A stretch of DNA of 64,000 nucleotides. Source: Ruminococcus albus AD2013 (GTDB lineage Bacteria; Bacillota; Clostridia; Oscillospirales; Ruminococcaceae). The position numbers and the translations under genes were made by a program. Shown piece by piece: positions 33,178 through 41,101 of this stretch; the first letter of the stretch is position 1; each line of letters begins with the position of its first letter. Under the pieces are notes generated by a model that saw only the letters and a list, made by a program, of their open reading frames with translations, was not told the DNA's origin and did not search any database. Location: the NCBI RefSeq assembly GCF_000526775.1, contig NZ_JAGS01000001.1, positions 1,116,001 to 1,180,000 of the forward strand. Direction: 5' to 3'.

Positions 33178-33206
33178 ATTATAGAACAAATACGTAATAT
33201 TTACAA
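33178..33206 (-). promoter_or_regulatory. Promoter of the 24-codon unit
   Basis: Minus-strand TTGTAA (33201-33206), 17-base spacer, TATAAT (33178-33183). The sequence from here to the DUF4261-type gene at 33290 is very AT-rich. Confidence 0.7.
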
Positions 33207-33289
33207 GAACAAAGCTATTACATATAGCTACATTTATATTACAAATGATTTCAAAATGTAACTATTCTGTTTACAAAACTGTGTTCACA

Positions 33290-34033
33290 TCAATTGCAGT
33301 GGATCTGGATAGTCTTCCTGTCGTCAAATTCTATGCCGTCGGAAATGGTTATCTTCAGCTTCTGATCCTCTGTGAAGCCGATGGTCTCACCGTCATTAAG
33401 TATAACATCTTCCTCGATAACATAGCTGACGATAGCAAGCATAAAACTCAGGAATTCATGAGGCTGTCCTGCGAACTCAAGAAACTCCATCTCAAGCTTC
33501 TTGAAGTTTTCCATACCCATGGTATATCCGCGGAGTTTACCCTCGGCATTGGAAAGACCCAGCCATACAAAGTCCAGCAAAGGAAGGGCATCGGACTTCA
33601 TTACCTCCGCATTTTTCTGATAGAAATCGGGAGCATAGACCGTGCCGTTTGTGTAAATGCCGATAGTATTGTCATCGATACAGCTTTCACACACTTTTAC
33701 AAAGATCTTCGCACGTTCCATAGTATCCATGCCGTTGCCGACACTCACCACGATCTGTGCGGTATGCTTTGCCACCTCCTGCTGTGCATCGTGCCAGAGG
33801 TAATTGAAAGCCGCATTCTGCTCGGCTTCGCCATCGGGTATCGGCGAGGGATAAAATGCAAGGGAAACAAGATATCCGCCTGTGTTGAAAACGAAGATCT
33901 TCTCTTCATCTTTAGTATCAAGATCCTCGGGTACGATACCCCATTTATCTTTCAGTCTGCCAAAAAAAGCTTCCTGATCCCATTCAGCTTCACGCAGAAG
34001 CACAAAGCCGAGAAAAAATTTATTTCCTATCAT
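33290..34033 (-). CDS. DUF4261-type hypothetical protein, 247 aa
   Basis: Cytoplasmic protein of unknown role. The pattern, with NAAFNYLWHDAQQEVAKHTAQ near 75, AKIFVKVCESCIDD near 108, LRGYTMGMENFKKLEMEF near 160 and ILNDGETIGFTEDQKLKI near 205, fits the DUF4261 family as I know it; the assignment is by eye. The start is the ATG at 34033, one base after the pyrE stop, not the longer frame that would overlap pyrE. It is therefore translated in an operon with pyrE. The link to pyrimidine synthesis is not understood. No terminator is seen directly behind the gene; the nearest is about 200 bases on. Confidence 0.78.
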   Translation of the reverse strand: MIGNKFFLGFVLLREAEWDQEAFFGRLKDKWGIVPEDLDTKDEEKIFVFNTGGYLVSLAFYPSPIPDGEAEQNAAFNYLWHDAQQEVAKHTAQIVVSVGNGMDTMERAKIFVKVCESCIDDNTIGIYTNGTVYAPDFYQKNAEVMKSDALPLLDFVWLGLSNAEGKLRGYTMGMENFKKLEMEFLEFAGQPHEFLSFMLAIVSYVIEEDVILNDGETIGFTEDQKLKITISDGIEFDDRKTIQIHCN

Positions 34034-34034
34034 A

Positions 34035-34694
34035 TCAGTACTCCGCACCATACTGCGCACGGTAAGCGCGCATTGCGTCCAGATACTCCTTGCCCTCAAC
34101 AACACCGTCCTCGATAGCCTTGATGATATCATTGATATTTACGATGGAGTATACCTTTACGCCAAAGTCCTTATACGCCTGCTGAACTGCTGAAAAGTCT
34201 GTATCAAGAGCCTTTTCCATACGGTCAACAGTAATGACCATACCGGTTACATTTACATCAGCGGCACTCTTCAGCTTGGGCATTGATTCGCCCAGTGCCT
34301 TGCCGGAAGTCATAACATCGTCGATGATAACAACCTTTTCACCGTCTGTCAGCTTCTTGCCGACGAACATACCGCCCTCGCCGTGATCCTTAGCTTCCTT
34401 TCTGTCGAAGCAGTAGGAAACATCATAGCCGAACTTATTGCTGAGAGCCACAACAGCGGAAACTGCCAGCGGTATACCCTTGTAAGCAGGTCCGAAAAGT
34501 GTCTCAACGGGGATATCGTTATCCTTTATGCACTCGGCATAGTACTCGCCCAGCTTAGCCAGCTGTGCGCCTGTCTTATAGTTGCCGCAGTTGATGAAAT
34601 AAGGAGCCTTTCTGCCGCTTTTCAGTGTGAATTCACCGAAAGTCAGCACTCCGCTGTCAACCATGAACTTGATAAATTCTTCTTTGTAAGTCAT
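34035..34694 (-). CDS. pyrE: Orotate phosphoribosyltransferase, 219 aa
   Basis: Makes orotidine 5'-phosphate from orotate and PRPP in pyrimidine synthesis. The PRPP-binding loop VVIIDDVMTSGKAL (about 122-135) is canonical. The substrate loop region FDRKEAKDHGEGG precedes it, and the N-terminal FTLKSGRKAPYFINCG motif is typical. Length is normal for the short bacterial form. A promoter is visible upstream. The next gene starts one base after the stop. No other pyr gene is near. Confidence 0.95.
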   Translation of the reverse strand: MTYKEEFIKFMVDSGVLTFGEFTLKSGRKAPYFINCGNYKTGAQLAKLGEYYAECIKDNDIPVETLFGPAYKGIPLAVSAVVALSNKFGYDVSYCFDRKEAKDHGEGGMFVGKKLTDGEKVVIIDDVMTSGKALGESMPKLKSAADVNVTGMVITVDRMEKALDTDFSAVQQAYKDFGVKVYSIVNINDIIKAIEDGVVEGKEYLDAMRAYRAQYGAEY

Positions 34695-34732
34695 AAAATA
34701 CGGTCCTTTCCGATTGTAATTTCAATATTACC

Positions 34733-34761
34733 ATTATATCATAAGAAAGCGCATTTGTCTA
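34733..34761 (-). promoter_or_regulatory. pyrE promoter
   Basis: Minus-strand TAGACA (34756-34761), 17-base spacer, TATAAT (34733-34738). No PyrR-type attenuator was seen in the short leader. Confidence 0.7.
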
Positions 34762-34797
34762 CTGTATTATTCGAGTTTGATTGTAAATTTTCAAATC

Positions 34798-35430
34798 TCA
34801 GTCTTTCAGGTCATCTCTGACAAAATGGGTAAAACTGCTTGTCTCTTTTTCGGGCAAACCATACTTCTCCTTGCCGAGGGCGATGGACTTCATCAGGAAA
34901 GACATATTTCCTGCAAGATTTCTCATAGTCTGCATACCCTCTGCATCGAAAGCTGATTCTCCCGTCTGCAAGCCGTGAACACTGTTCCAGTAAGTGCTTG
35001 AAGCCACGGGCATACCGCAGATAGTAAAGTATTTGTTCAGTTCATCGAATGTTGCTGAACATCCGCCGCGCCTTGCCACGACCACACTTGCACCGACTTT
35101 CATCGTCTTGTCAAAATGTGTGCTGTAAAACAATCTGTCAAGACAGGCGATGAGTGTTGCGTTCGCAGAAGCATAGTATACAGGTGAGGCAACGATGAGA
35201 CCATCGGCTGCTTCAAACTTCGGTGCGATCTCATTGACTGCATCATCAAACACACAGCGTCCTATCTCGGAACACTTGTTGCAGGCGATACAGCCGCGGA
35301 TATCTCTGCTGCCGATCTGACAGACCTCTGCTTCGATACCCTCTGCATTGAAGACTTTTACGATCTCATCTATTGCGGCAGATGTGTTGCCGTTTTTTCT
35401 GGGGCTTCCGTTTAAAATAAGTACTTTCAT
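34798..35430 (-). CDS. NADPH-dependent FMN reductase-type iron-sulfur flavoprotein, 210 aa
   Basis: Flavodoxin-fold redox protein. The FMN phosphate loop NGSPRKNGNTSAAID is at residues 7-21. A Cys cluster follows in GCIACNKCSEIGRC (46-59), the compact motif that binds an Fe-S cluster in clostridial iron-sulfur flavoproteins. SPVYYASANATLIACLDR near 82 completes the flavin site. The role is probably electron transfer or reduction of small molecules; the partner is unknown. Transcribed alone on the minus strand, with AACAGGAG before the ATG. Confidence 0.88.
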   Translation of the reverse strand: MKVLILNGSPRKNGNTSAAIDEIVKVFNAEGIEAEVCQIGSRDIRGCIACNKCSEIGRCVFDDAVNEIAPKFEAADGLIVASPVYYASANATLIACLDRLFYSTHFDKTMKVGASVVVARRGGCSATFDELNKYFTICGMPVASSTYWNSVHGLQTGESAFDAEGMQTMRNLAGNMSFLMKSIALGKEKYGLPEKETSSFTHFVRDDLKD

Positions 35431-35553
35431 AATTATCCGCTCCTGTTATATTATAGATTTTTTCTTCGTCTGATATTTTCAGACAAACCGTTTGTATTTT
35501 ATTACAGATTATACCATAAAGTCAGAAAAAGGTCAATCGGCAGTTAAAAGAAA

Positions 35554-35577
35554 ACAGCCGTCATTTCTGCCGGCTGT
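35554..35577 (-). terminator. Terminator of the diguanylate cyclase gene
   Basis: Stem ACAGCCG (35554-35560) with CGGCTGT (35571-35577) followed on the minus strand by TTTTCTTTT. Confidence 0.8.
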
Positions 35578-35591
35578 CTGCTATTCTTCTA

Positions 35592-36620
35592 TCACAGGAC
35601 TACCTGATTTTTACCGTTTGTTTTACCATGATAAAGCTTTTCATCAGCTTTGGATATCCATCTGTCATTTGTAAGGCTCTTTTCGTAATGTGCAGCGCCT
35701 ATGGTAACGGTTATATGCAATACCTTACCTTCAAATCTGAATTCTTCCGATCCGATCTTTTTTCTCAGGCTTTCCAGTATTTCACTTTCATCTTTGCGCA
35801 CCGTTGAAAGTATTATGAACTCCTCACCGCCCCATCTGCATACGATACAATCCTTGCAGGTATTTTTTGTTATATATGCCACTTCTTTAAGGATATAGTC
35901 ACCGCAGTTGTGTCCGTAGGTATCGTTGACTTTTTTGAAATCATCGATATCGAGAATGGCAAGCCATCGGTCTTCAGGTGAACCGACCTCCATATGTTCC
36001 ATGGAAGTAAGCAGGAAATGACGGTTGTAAAGCTCTGTAAGATTATCTATCAGCGCCATTTTTTCAAGCTTTTCCTCGGAATGTATAGCTACATTATGGA
36101 AAAGTACCATATAAATTATCACTATGCCGAAAGTCGCGGCGGAATTAAAGGCAATAAGAATATTCATTGCAAAGTCGGATATCTGATAAATAGGTTCATG
36201 AGTGCGGGCGTATATGTATCCCAGTACATATAAAGCCACATGGATAGCGAGCATCATAACAAAAGGAAGTTCCTTTTTAAGCACCCTGTTATGGAGATAT
36301 CCGCTGTAGCTTATGCAGGCAAGCATTCCCAGTGCATACAACTGAAATTCCGCCTCAGGACCGACACATACCAGACCCGTTATCATAAATCCCATAATTA
36401 CCGTGCAGATGATTATCGTTGAAACCAGGTAATGCTTATTCAGGATAAGGTAAATATTGGTGGTATTTATCACCAATTTTACATAAATAACATTTCTGAT
36501 AATGGGCATATCTGCATTTATACCTATCAAAAGAAAGAAAACATCTGTAAACAGCAGGAATCCGCCAAAAAACAAGGTCAGTTTTTCTATCAGCACAGTG
36601 TTTTTTATAGTTTTTTCCAT
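35592..36620 (-). CDS. Membrane-bound diguanylate cyclase (GGDEF), 342 aa
   Basis: Makes cyclic-di-GMP from GTP in response to an unknown membrane or external signal. About six membrane helices fill residues 12-180 (LTLFFGGFLLFTDVFFLL, STIIICTVIMGFMITGL, AATFGIVIIYMVLF) with short loops, similar to MASE-type sensor regions. The catalytic domain begins LIDNLTELYNRHFL near 195 and contains LDIDDFKKVNDTYGHNCGD and the active-site RWGGEEF. No RxxD inhibitory site is obvious. It is the second GGDEF protein in 7 kb. It has its own terminator and appears to be transcribed alone. Confidence 0.92.
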   Translation of the reverse strand: MEKTIKNTVLIEKLTLFFGGFLLFTDVFFLLIGINADMPIIRNVIYVKLVINTTNIYLILNKHYLVSTIIICTVIMGFMITGLVCVGPEAEFQLYALGMLACISYSGYLHNRVLKKELPFVMMLAIHVALYVLGYIYARTHEPIYQISDFAMNILIAFNSAATFGIVIIYMVLFHNVAIHSEEKLEKMALIDNLTELYNRHFLLTSMEHMEVGSPEDRWLAILDIDDFKKVNDTYGHNCGDYILKEVAYITKNTCKDCIVCRWGGEEFIILSTVRKDESEILESLRKKIGSEEFRFEGKVLHITVTIGAAHYEKSLTNDRWISKADEKLYHGKTNGKNQVVL

Positions 36621-36839
36621 AAATACACTCCTTGATCCGCTAATATGTTGAAAAGAAGATTGTTAATTTGTAATAGTAACGCTAAACAAAATGAATTTTT
36701 ATTATTATACCACATATCACAGCAATATTCAAGCACTTGAGAAAATTTTTATTTATTTTAGCAAAATAATTTCCAGTTTATGGTTACATCATAGTATGTA
36801 CTCATCGCTTTTATCCCATCGTGTTGTCGGTAAAATAAA

Positions 36840-36862
36840 AACAGAGCGTTCAACGCTCTGTT
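36840..36862 (-). terminator. Terminator after the 36.9-kb gene (possibly the addBA operon)
   Basis: Perfect 11-bp stem AACAGAGCGTT (36840-36850) with AACGCTCTGTT (36852-36862), followed on the minus strand by TTTATTTT. Confidence 0.88.
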
Positions 36863-36867
36863 CACTT

Positions 36868-37371
36868 CTAATGCTGATTTTTTCTTTTAAGAACTGTAAG
36901 ACCTGCGTCCTGAGCAAAGACAAAGTAATTGCCGTCATGGGAAAAGCCGTAAATGTATGGCAGATAGCCCTCGTATATCTCATGCTTTGTTCCCTCTTCG
37001 GTACAGAAGAACACCCGTTCTCTTACAAGATCTTTGCCGTATTCAAACACGTTCCTGCGTTCACAAGTCACTTTATCTCCCTGCGGTGATGTCTGCGGCA
37101 ATGAACCGCCGTACTGACCTGCTATCGTTATTTGTTCATCATTAAGGTCTTCGCACAATGCGAAAAGCGCGTCTTCGTCATATGCGCAGTCGGTCTCGGT
37201 CACAATTCCGTTGTCACAATCGAAAATAGTGGTCTTATCCGATGATATACACAGCATCTTCCAAGGCTCGGTCTCTGAAAAACCGAGCCACAGAAATCCG
37301 CCTACTACTTTCTCTATCGAAATACACCAGCTGTCAAGTTCTGCGGTGTCTATCCAGTGATCTCCGTACAT
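36868..37371 (-). CDS. Hypothetical protein, 167 aa
   Basis: Cytoplasmic protein not assigned to a family. It is rich in aromatic and acidic residues, with beta-strand-like stretches (FLWLGFSETEPWKMLCISS, YLPYIYGFSHDGNYFVFAQD). The last part looks like one beta-propeller blade or a WG-type repeat. It starts 34 bases after the addA stop with AAAGGAAC upstream, so it may be the last gene of the addBA transcript. Its terminator lies five bases past its stop. No role in recombination is implied by its sequence. Confidence 0.65.
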   Translation of the reverse strand: MYGDHWIDTAELDSWCISIEKVVGGFLWLGFSETEPWKMLCISSDKTTIFDCDNGIVTETDCAYDEDALFALCEDLNDEQITIAGQYGGSLPQTSPQGDKVTCERRNVFEYGKDLVRERVFFCTEEGTKHEIYEGYLPYIYGFSHDGNYFVFAQDAGLTVLKRKNQH

Positions 37372-37405
37372 ATTTATTGTTCCTTTCCACGAACCTCACA
37401 GGTTA

Positions 37406-40400
37406 TTACAATATGAATTCCAGACCCTCGCCCAGCTTGAACGAGTAGATGTAACTGCTCTTCACCTTTTCGCCAAGAATAAGCTCAAAGGCGGCTTTAT
37501 ATAGCATCAGCTGAGTTTTATAACGCTTCATTTCCTCGGTGTTTTTGAAATTGTCTGTCTTGTAATCCACCAGCACCCAGCCGTCGGATTCTTTGAAAAT
37601 ACAGTCGGCTATACCCTGTATGTAGCCCTCTCCTGTGGTGTACTCACTTAATTTTTCCGTCAGACCAAGGTCTTTTACGCTTGCTAAGAATTTCTGCTCG
37701 CGGCGCAGGTCGGGTGATGACATCATTCTGTTAAAAAGCTCGCTTTCGGCAAAGGTTTTCAGCTTGTCCTTGTAAACCCCTTTCGCCTCTCTCGCAGTAA
37801 GACCGCCGCATTTCACAAGCCTGTCAAGTTCGGCATCAACGCTTTTGCGCATATTGTCGTAGTCAGCAAGCTCCATGAATTTATGGGTGAATGTGCCTTT
37901 TTCCGCTGCGGTGAGTTTGTCCAGTTCGTCGCTGAGACGCGGCAGGTTCGGGAAGAATTCGGTGTTCTTCTCACCCTGATCTTTCGCCTTTTCTGCGGCG
38001 ACTATCTCTGTTACCGTCAGCTTTGAGGGCAGACGTGTCTCGGGACGTTCTGTACCCATATCGTACTTTTTGCGAAGCCTTGCGACTATTGCAGGGTCGG
38101 CAGATGCATAAACGGTCTTTTCGGTTTCTTCGGAAGTTTCTGCCTCGGCGATATCCTCACATACGTGATAAGTCACGCTGACACCCTCGGCACTTTCGGA
38201 AACAGGCACCGTATCCAGCGGCATACCAAGCCAGTCCTCAAGCTGTGAACGCTCGGGAAGCTTCGCCAGACACATCACCGTCCATGCGAGGATACTCTCC
38301 TGTGCGGAGGTTATATCCGCAGGTATGCGGTCGTACCTTGCCGATGCTTTGACAGCATCACGCAGTTTTTCGAGTAGCTTATCGCGGGTGACATGGCCTG
38401 TTTTCTCGTTTGAAAGGACGAATATCAGCTTCTCTTTTGCTCTCGTACAGCCCACGTAGAAAAGTCGCATCCTCTCGCTTTTCTGCTCACGGGTGATAAC
38501 GTCATCGAGATAATCGTAGTAAAGGTCGGAACGCTTGACGTTCAGCCGCTTGTCTTTAAGTGTGAAAGCACAGCCCATGGTCTTGTGAAGCTTTATAAGT
38601 TCGCGGGAATCATCGCGGACAAGGGCTTTTGAAAGAGTACACATGAAAACAAAGGGATACTCCAGACCCTTAGATTTGTGGTAGGTCTTTACATTGACGG
38701 AATCGCCGCCTGCCGTGACGGAAACCGCGTTCCTGAAAGCTTTGTCGTTGCCCGAAACGGAATCTATGAAACGCAGAAAGCCCGTAACGCCCTCGTTTCC
38801 GCTGCGCTCGTAGTCCCCTGCATACTGCATCAGCAGACGTAGATTTGCCCGTTTTTTCGCCGAATCAAGGTATAATGATGTCAGCCCCATAAGGTCGGCA
38901 ACATCGAATATCCGCCTTATGAGCTTCTCTAAACTCATACTCATTGAGCAGTAGCGCAGTGATTCTATCATCTCAAAGGCTGAGCGGCATTTCTGCTGAA
39001 GCACTGCACTGCCCATATCTACGTATTTTGCGTACTTTTCATCAGTGCCCTCTTCCCTTGAAGCACCTGCCAGTATCTGATAGATGTGGTCGGGTTTTCT
39101 CGGGTTGACCGCTGTGCATTTCTGCCTTATAATGGTCATTTCATCGGGTGTAAAACCCATAACGGGAGACATCATCACCGCCGCAAGGGCGATATCGTTC
39201 ATGGGATTGTCAACGGTGCGCAGAAGGTCAAGGGCAAGGGAAATCTCGCGGGACTTTATGTAGCCATCGGTGTCCTCGCAGAATGCCCTCAGACCTGCAT
39301 TATTGAGCGCCTGCGTCACCTGCCTGATATTGTCGTTGGTGTTCACAAGTATGCAGAAATCCGACTGTCTGCAAGGTCTGTCAATACCGCCGTCACACAC
39401 AGGTTCGCCGCTGTCTATCATCTCTCTGATACGCTGAGCGGTACAACGGAATTCCTTTGATATTGCACTCTTTTCCTCGGGAGCGTCCACCAGCATCACT
39501 TCGGCGGGACAGCTTCTCTCGGTATATACTGCACCCGCTTCAAGACGTTCATTTCCGTCATAATCCACCTGACCGCAGCCAACGCTCATTAGTCTTTCAA
39601 AGATGAAATTCGACAGAGCGATGACTTCGCCCCTGCTTCGGAAATTCTTTTGCAGACCGATATGCTCCAGCTGTTTTTCATCGCCGTACTTTACGGCAAG
39701 GTCGATACAGTTTTTGAAAAGCTCGGGATTCGTCTTTCTGAAGCCGTAGATAGCCTGTTTCATATCACCCACGATGAAAGTATTATTACCCATAACTTCA
39801 AGGTCGTCGGTATCGGATACAGCCTTGAATATCATCTCCTGTATATCATTGACGTCCTGATATTCGTCGATGACGATAAGTTTGTAAAATCCACCCGAGC
39901 GTATCTCCTCGGCAAGTTCTGTCCTCTCGAAACCATCATCTGTTTCACGCACGAGAAGATTCTTTGTCATAAGCTCGATATCGCCGAAATCTACGGCATT
40001 CTTTTCAAGCTTGATATCGAAGCTGACTTCCTCCACCCGCTTTTCAAGCCTGCATACAGCTAAGAAAAGCTTCTGTGCCAGCGCAAGGTTTTCTCTGAGA
40101 TGTTCGCGCGACAATGCCAGCCCGCGGGAAGCCGAATACAAAAGTGTACCTACCGCGTTGATATCCTGCTTAAAGCATTCCTTAACATCGTTGAATATAG
40201 CCTTTACGTCCTCGGGGGGCTTTCCCGACAGACGAAGAGGTTTGAATTTTTCGGCTTCTATCTTACCGAAAGCTGTGCTGTCGCGGTGGTCGGCGGCAAG
40301 TTTATAACCTGTGAAAACAGCCTCGCAGATAGTCATATTTTCCTCGGCGGTCTTAACGTGATCTTTAAATCTGAACTCCTGTCCGCCTGCCGAAATAATA

Positions 40401-41101
40401 TAATTGAAGCAGTAGCGTGCATCTTCCACAAAGCGCTCAGCCTCTGCAAGCTTATCTTCAAACCGCGAAAATGCGATCTCGTAGAGCATTTCAAAAAACT
40501 CATCGCTTACGCAGTTTTCCGAAGTTTCACGGATCCACTTCTCCGTATGGCATATCGAACGCAGATGGCTGTAAAGCTCCTTTACCACATATTTCAGTTC
40601 GCCTGTGTCCACCGAGAAAAAGTTATCGAGAAATCTGTACTCATCTATATTTTCAGCACAGAGTTCCTCCGCCGCCTGTTCAAAGGCGGTATCAAATATC
40701 ATCTCACACTCTGCTTCGCCAAGTATCTTCAGGTTGCCCGTAAACTCGAACTTATTCAGGTTCTCCTTGACCATATCAAAGCAGAAAGAATCTATGGTGG
40801 ATATCCTCGCAAGCTGTACAAGATCCTGCTGACGAAGCACCCAGACGTTTTCGGGGTCTTCACGGAGTTTTTTCTCAAAAGCCGCATTCAGCTTGTCGCG
40901 CATCTGCGCGGCGGCATCTATGGTGAATGTAACGGCAAGAAGTCTGTCCGCGGGGATATTCTTCTCCTTGTCCGTCAGCAGTCGGATTATCCTTTCGATA
41001 AGTACCGCGGTCTTACCGCTTCCTGCCGCCGCGGATACGGTAACTCCCCTGCCGTATGAATCTATGGCTTTCTGCTGATCGGCTGTCCAGCTGACACTCA
41101 T
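37406..41101 (-). CDS. addA: ATP-dependent helicase/nuclease subunit A (AddA), 1231 aa
   Basis: UvrD-type helicase and nuclease subunit of the AddAB complex, which resects double-strand breaks for RecA. Walker A SAAAGSGKTA has Lys30. Helicase motifs continue with FGDIELMTKNLL, LIVIDEYQDVNDIQ (Walker B), MKQAIYGFRKTNPE, and VKTYHKSKGLEYPFVFM. The C-terminal RecB-like nuclease domain has GIADCIFKESDGWVLVDYKTDN near 1180, with the catalytic Asp-x-Lys intact. Length is normal. The start overlaps the addB stop by four bases. Confidence 0.95.
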   Translation of the reverse strand: MSVSWTADQQKAIDSYGRGVTVSAAAGSGKTAVLIERIIRLLTDKEKNIPADRLLAVTFTIDAAAQMRDKLNAAFEKKLREDPENVWVLRQQDLVQLARISTIDSFCFDMVKENLNKFEFTGNLKILGEAECEMIFDTAFEQAAEELCAENIDEYRFLDNFFSVDTGELKYVVKELYSHLRSICHTEKWIRETSENCVSDEFFEMLYEIAFSRFEDKLAEAERFVEDARYCFNYIISAGGQEFRFKDHVKTAEENMTICEAVFTGYKLAADHRDSTAFGKIEAEKFKPLRLSGKPPEDVKAIFNDVKECFKQDINAVGTLLYSASRGLALSREHLRENLALAQKLFLAVCRLEKRVEEVSFDIKLEKNAVDFGDIELMTKNLLVRETDDGFERTELAEEIRSGGFYKLIVIDEYQDVNDIQEMIFKAVSDTDDLEVMGNNTFIVGDMKQAIYGFRKTNPELFKNCIDLAVKYGDEKQLEHIGLQKNFRSRGEVIALSNFIFERLMSVGCGQVDYDGNERLEAGAVYTERSCPAEVMLVDAPEEKSAISKEFRCTAQRIREMIDSGEPVCDGGIDRPCRQSDFCILVNTNDNIRQVTQALNNAGLRAFCEDTDGYIKSREISLALDLLRTVDNPMNDIALAAVMMSPVMGFTPDEMTIIRQKCTAVNPRKPDHIYQILAGASREEGTDEKYAKYVDMGSAVLQQKCRSAFEMIESLRYCSMSMSLEKLIRRIFDVADLMGLTSLYLDSAKKRANLRLLMQYAGDYERSGNEGVTGFLRFIDSVSGNDKAFRNAVSVTAGGDSVNVKTYHKSKGLEYPFVFMCTLSKALVRDDSRELIKLHKTMGCAFTLKDKRLNVKRSDLYYDYLDDVITREQKSERMRLFYVGCTRAKEKLIFVLSNEKTGHVTRDKLLEKLRDAVKASARYDRIPADITSAQESILAWTVMCLAKLPERSQLEDWLGMPLDTVPVSESAEGVSVTYHVCEDIAEAETSEETEKTVYASADPAIVARLRKKYDMGTERPETRLPSKLTVTEIVAAEKAKDQGEKNTEFFPNLPRLSDELDKLTAAEKGTFTHKFMELADYDNMRKSVDAELDRLVKCGGLTAREAKGVYKDKLKTFAESELFNRMMSSPDLRREQKFLASVKDLGLTEKLSEYTTGEGYIQGIADCIFKESDGWVLVDYKTDNFKNTEEMKRYKTQLMLYKAAFELILGEKVKSSYIYSFKLGEGLEFIL

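Noticed and set aside
33115..33261. 48-codon + strand frame opposite the 24-codon micro-gene
   Set aside because: GGAGAGG directly abuts the ATG with no spacing, there is no promoter, and the DNA is very AT-rich; the minus-strand transcript is better supported.
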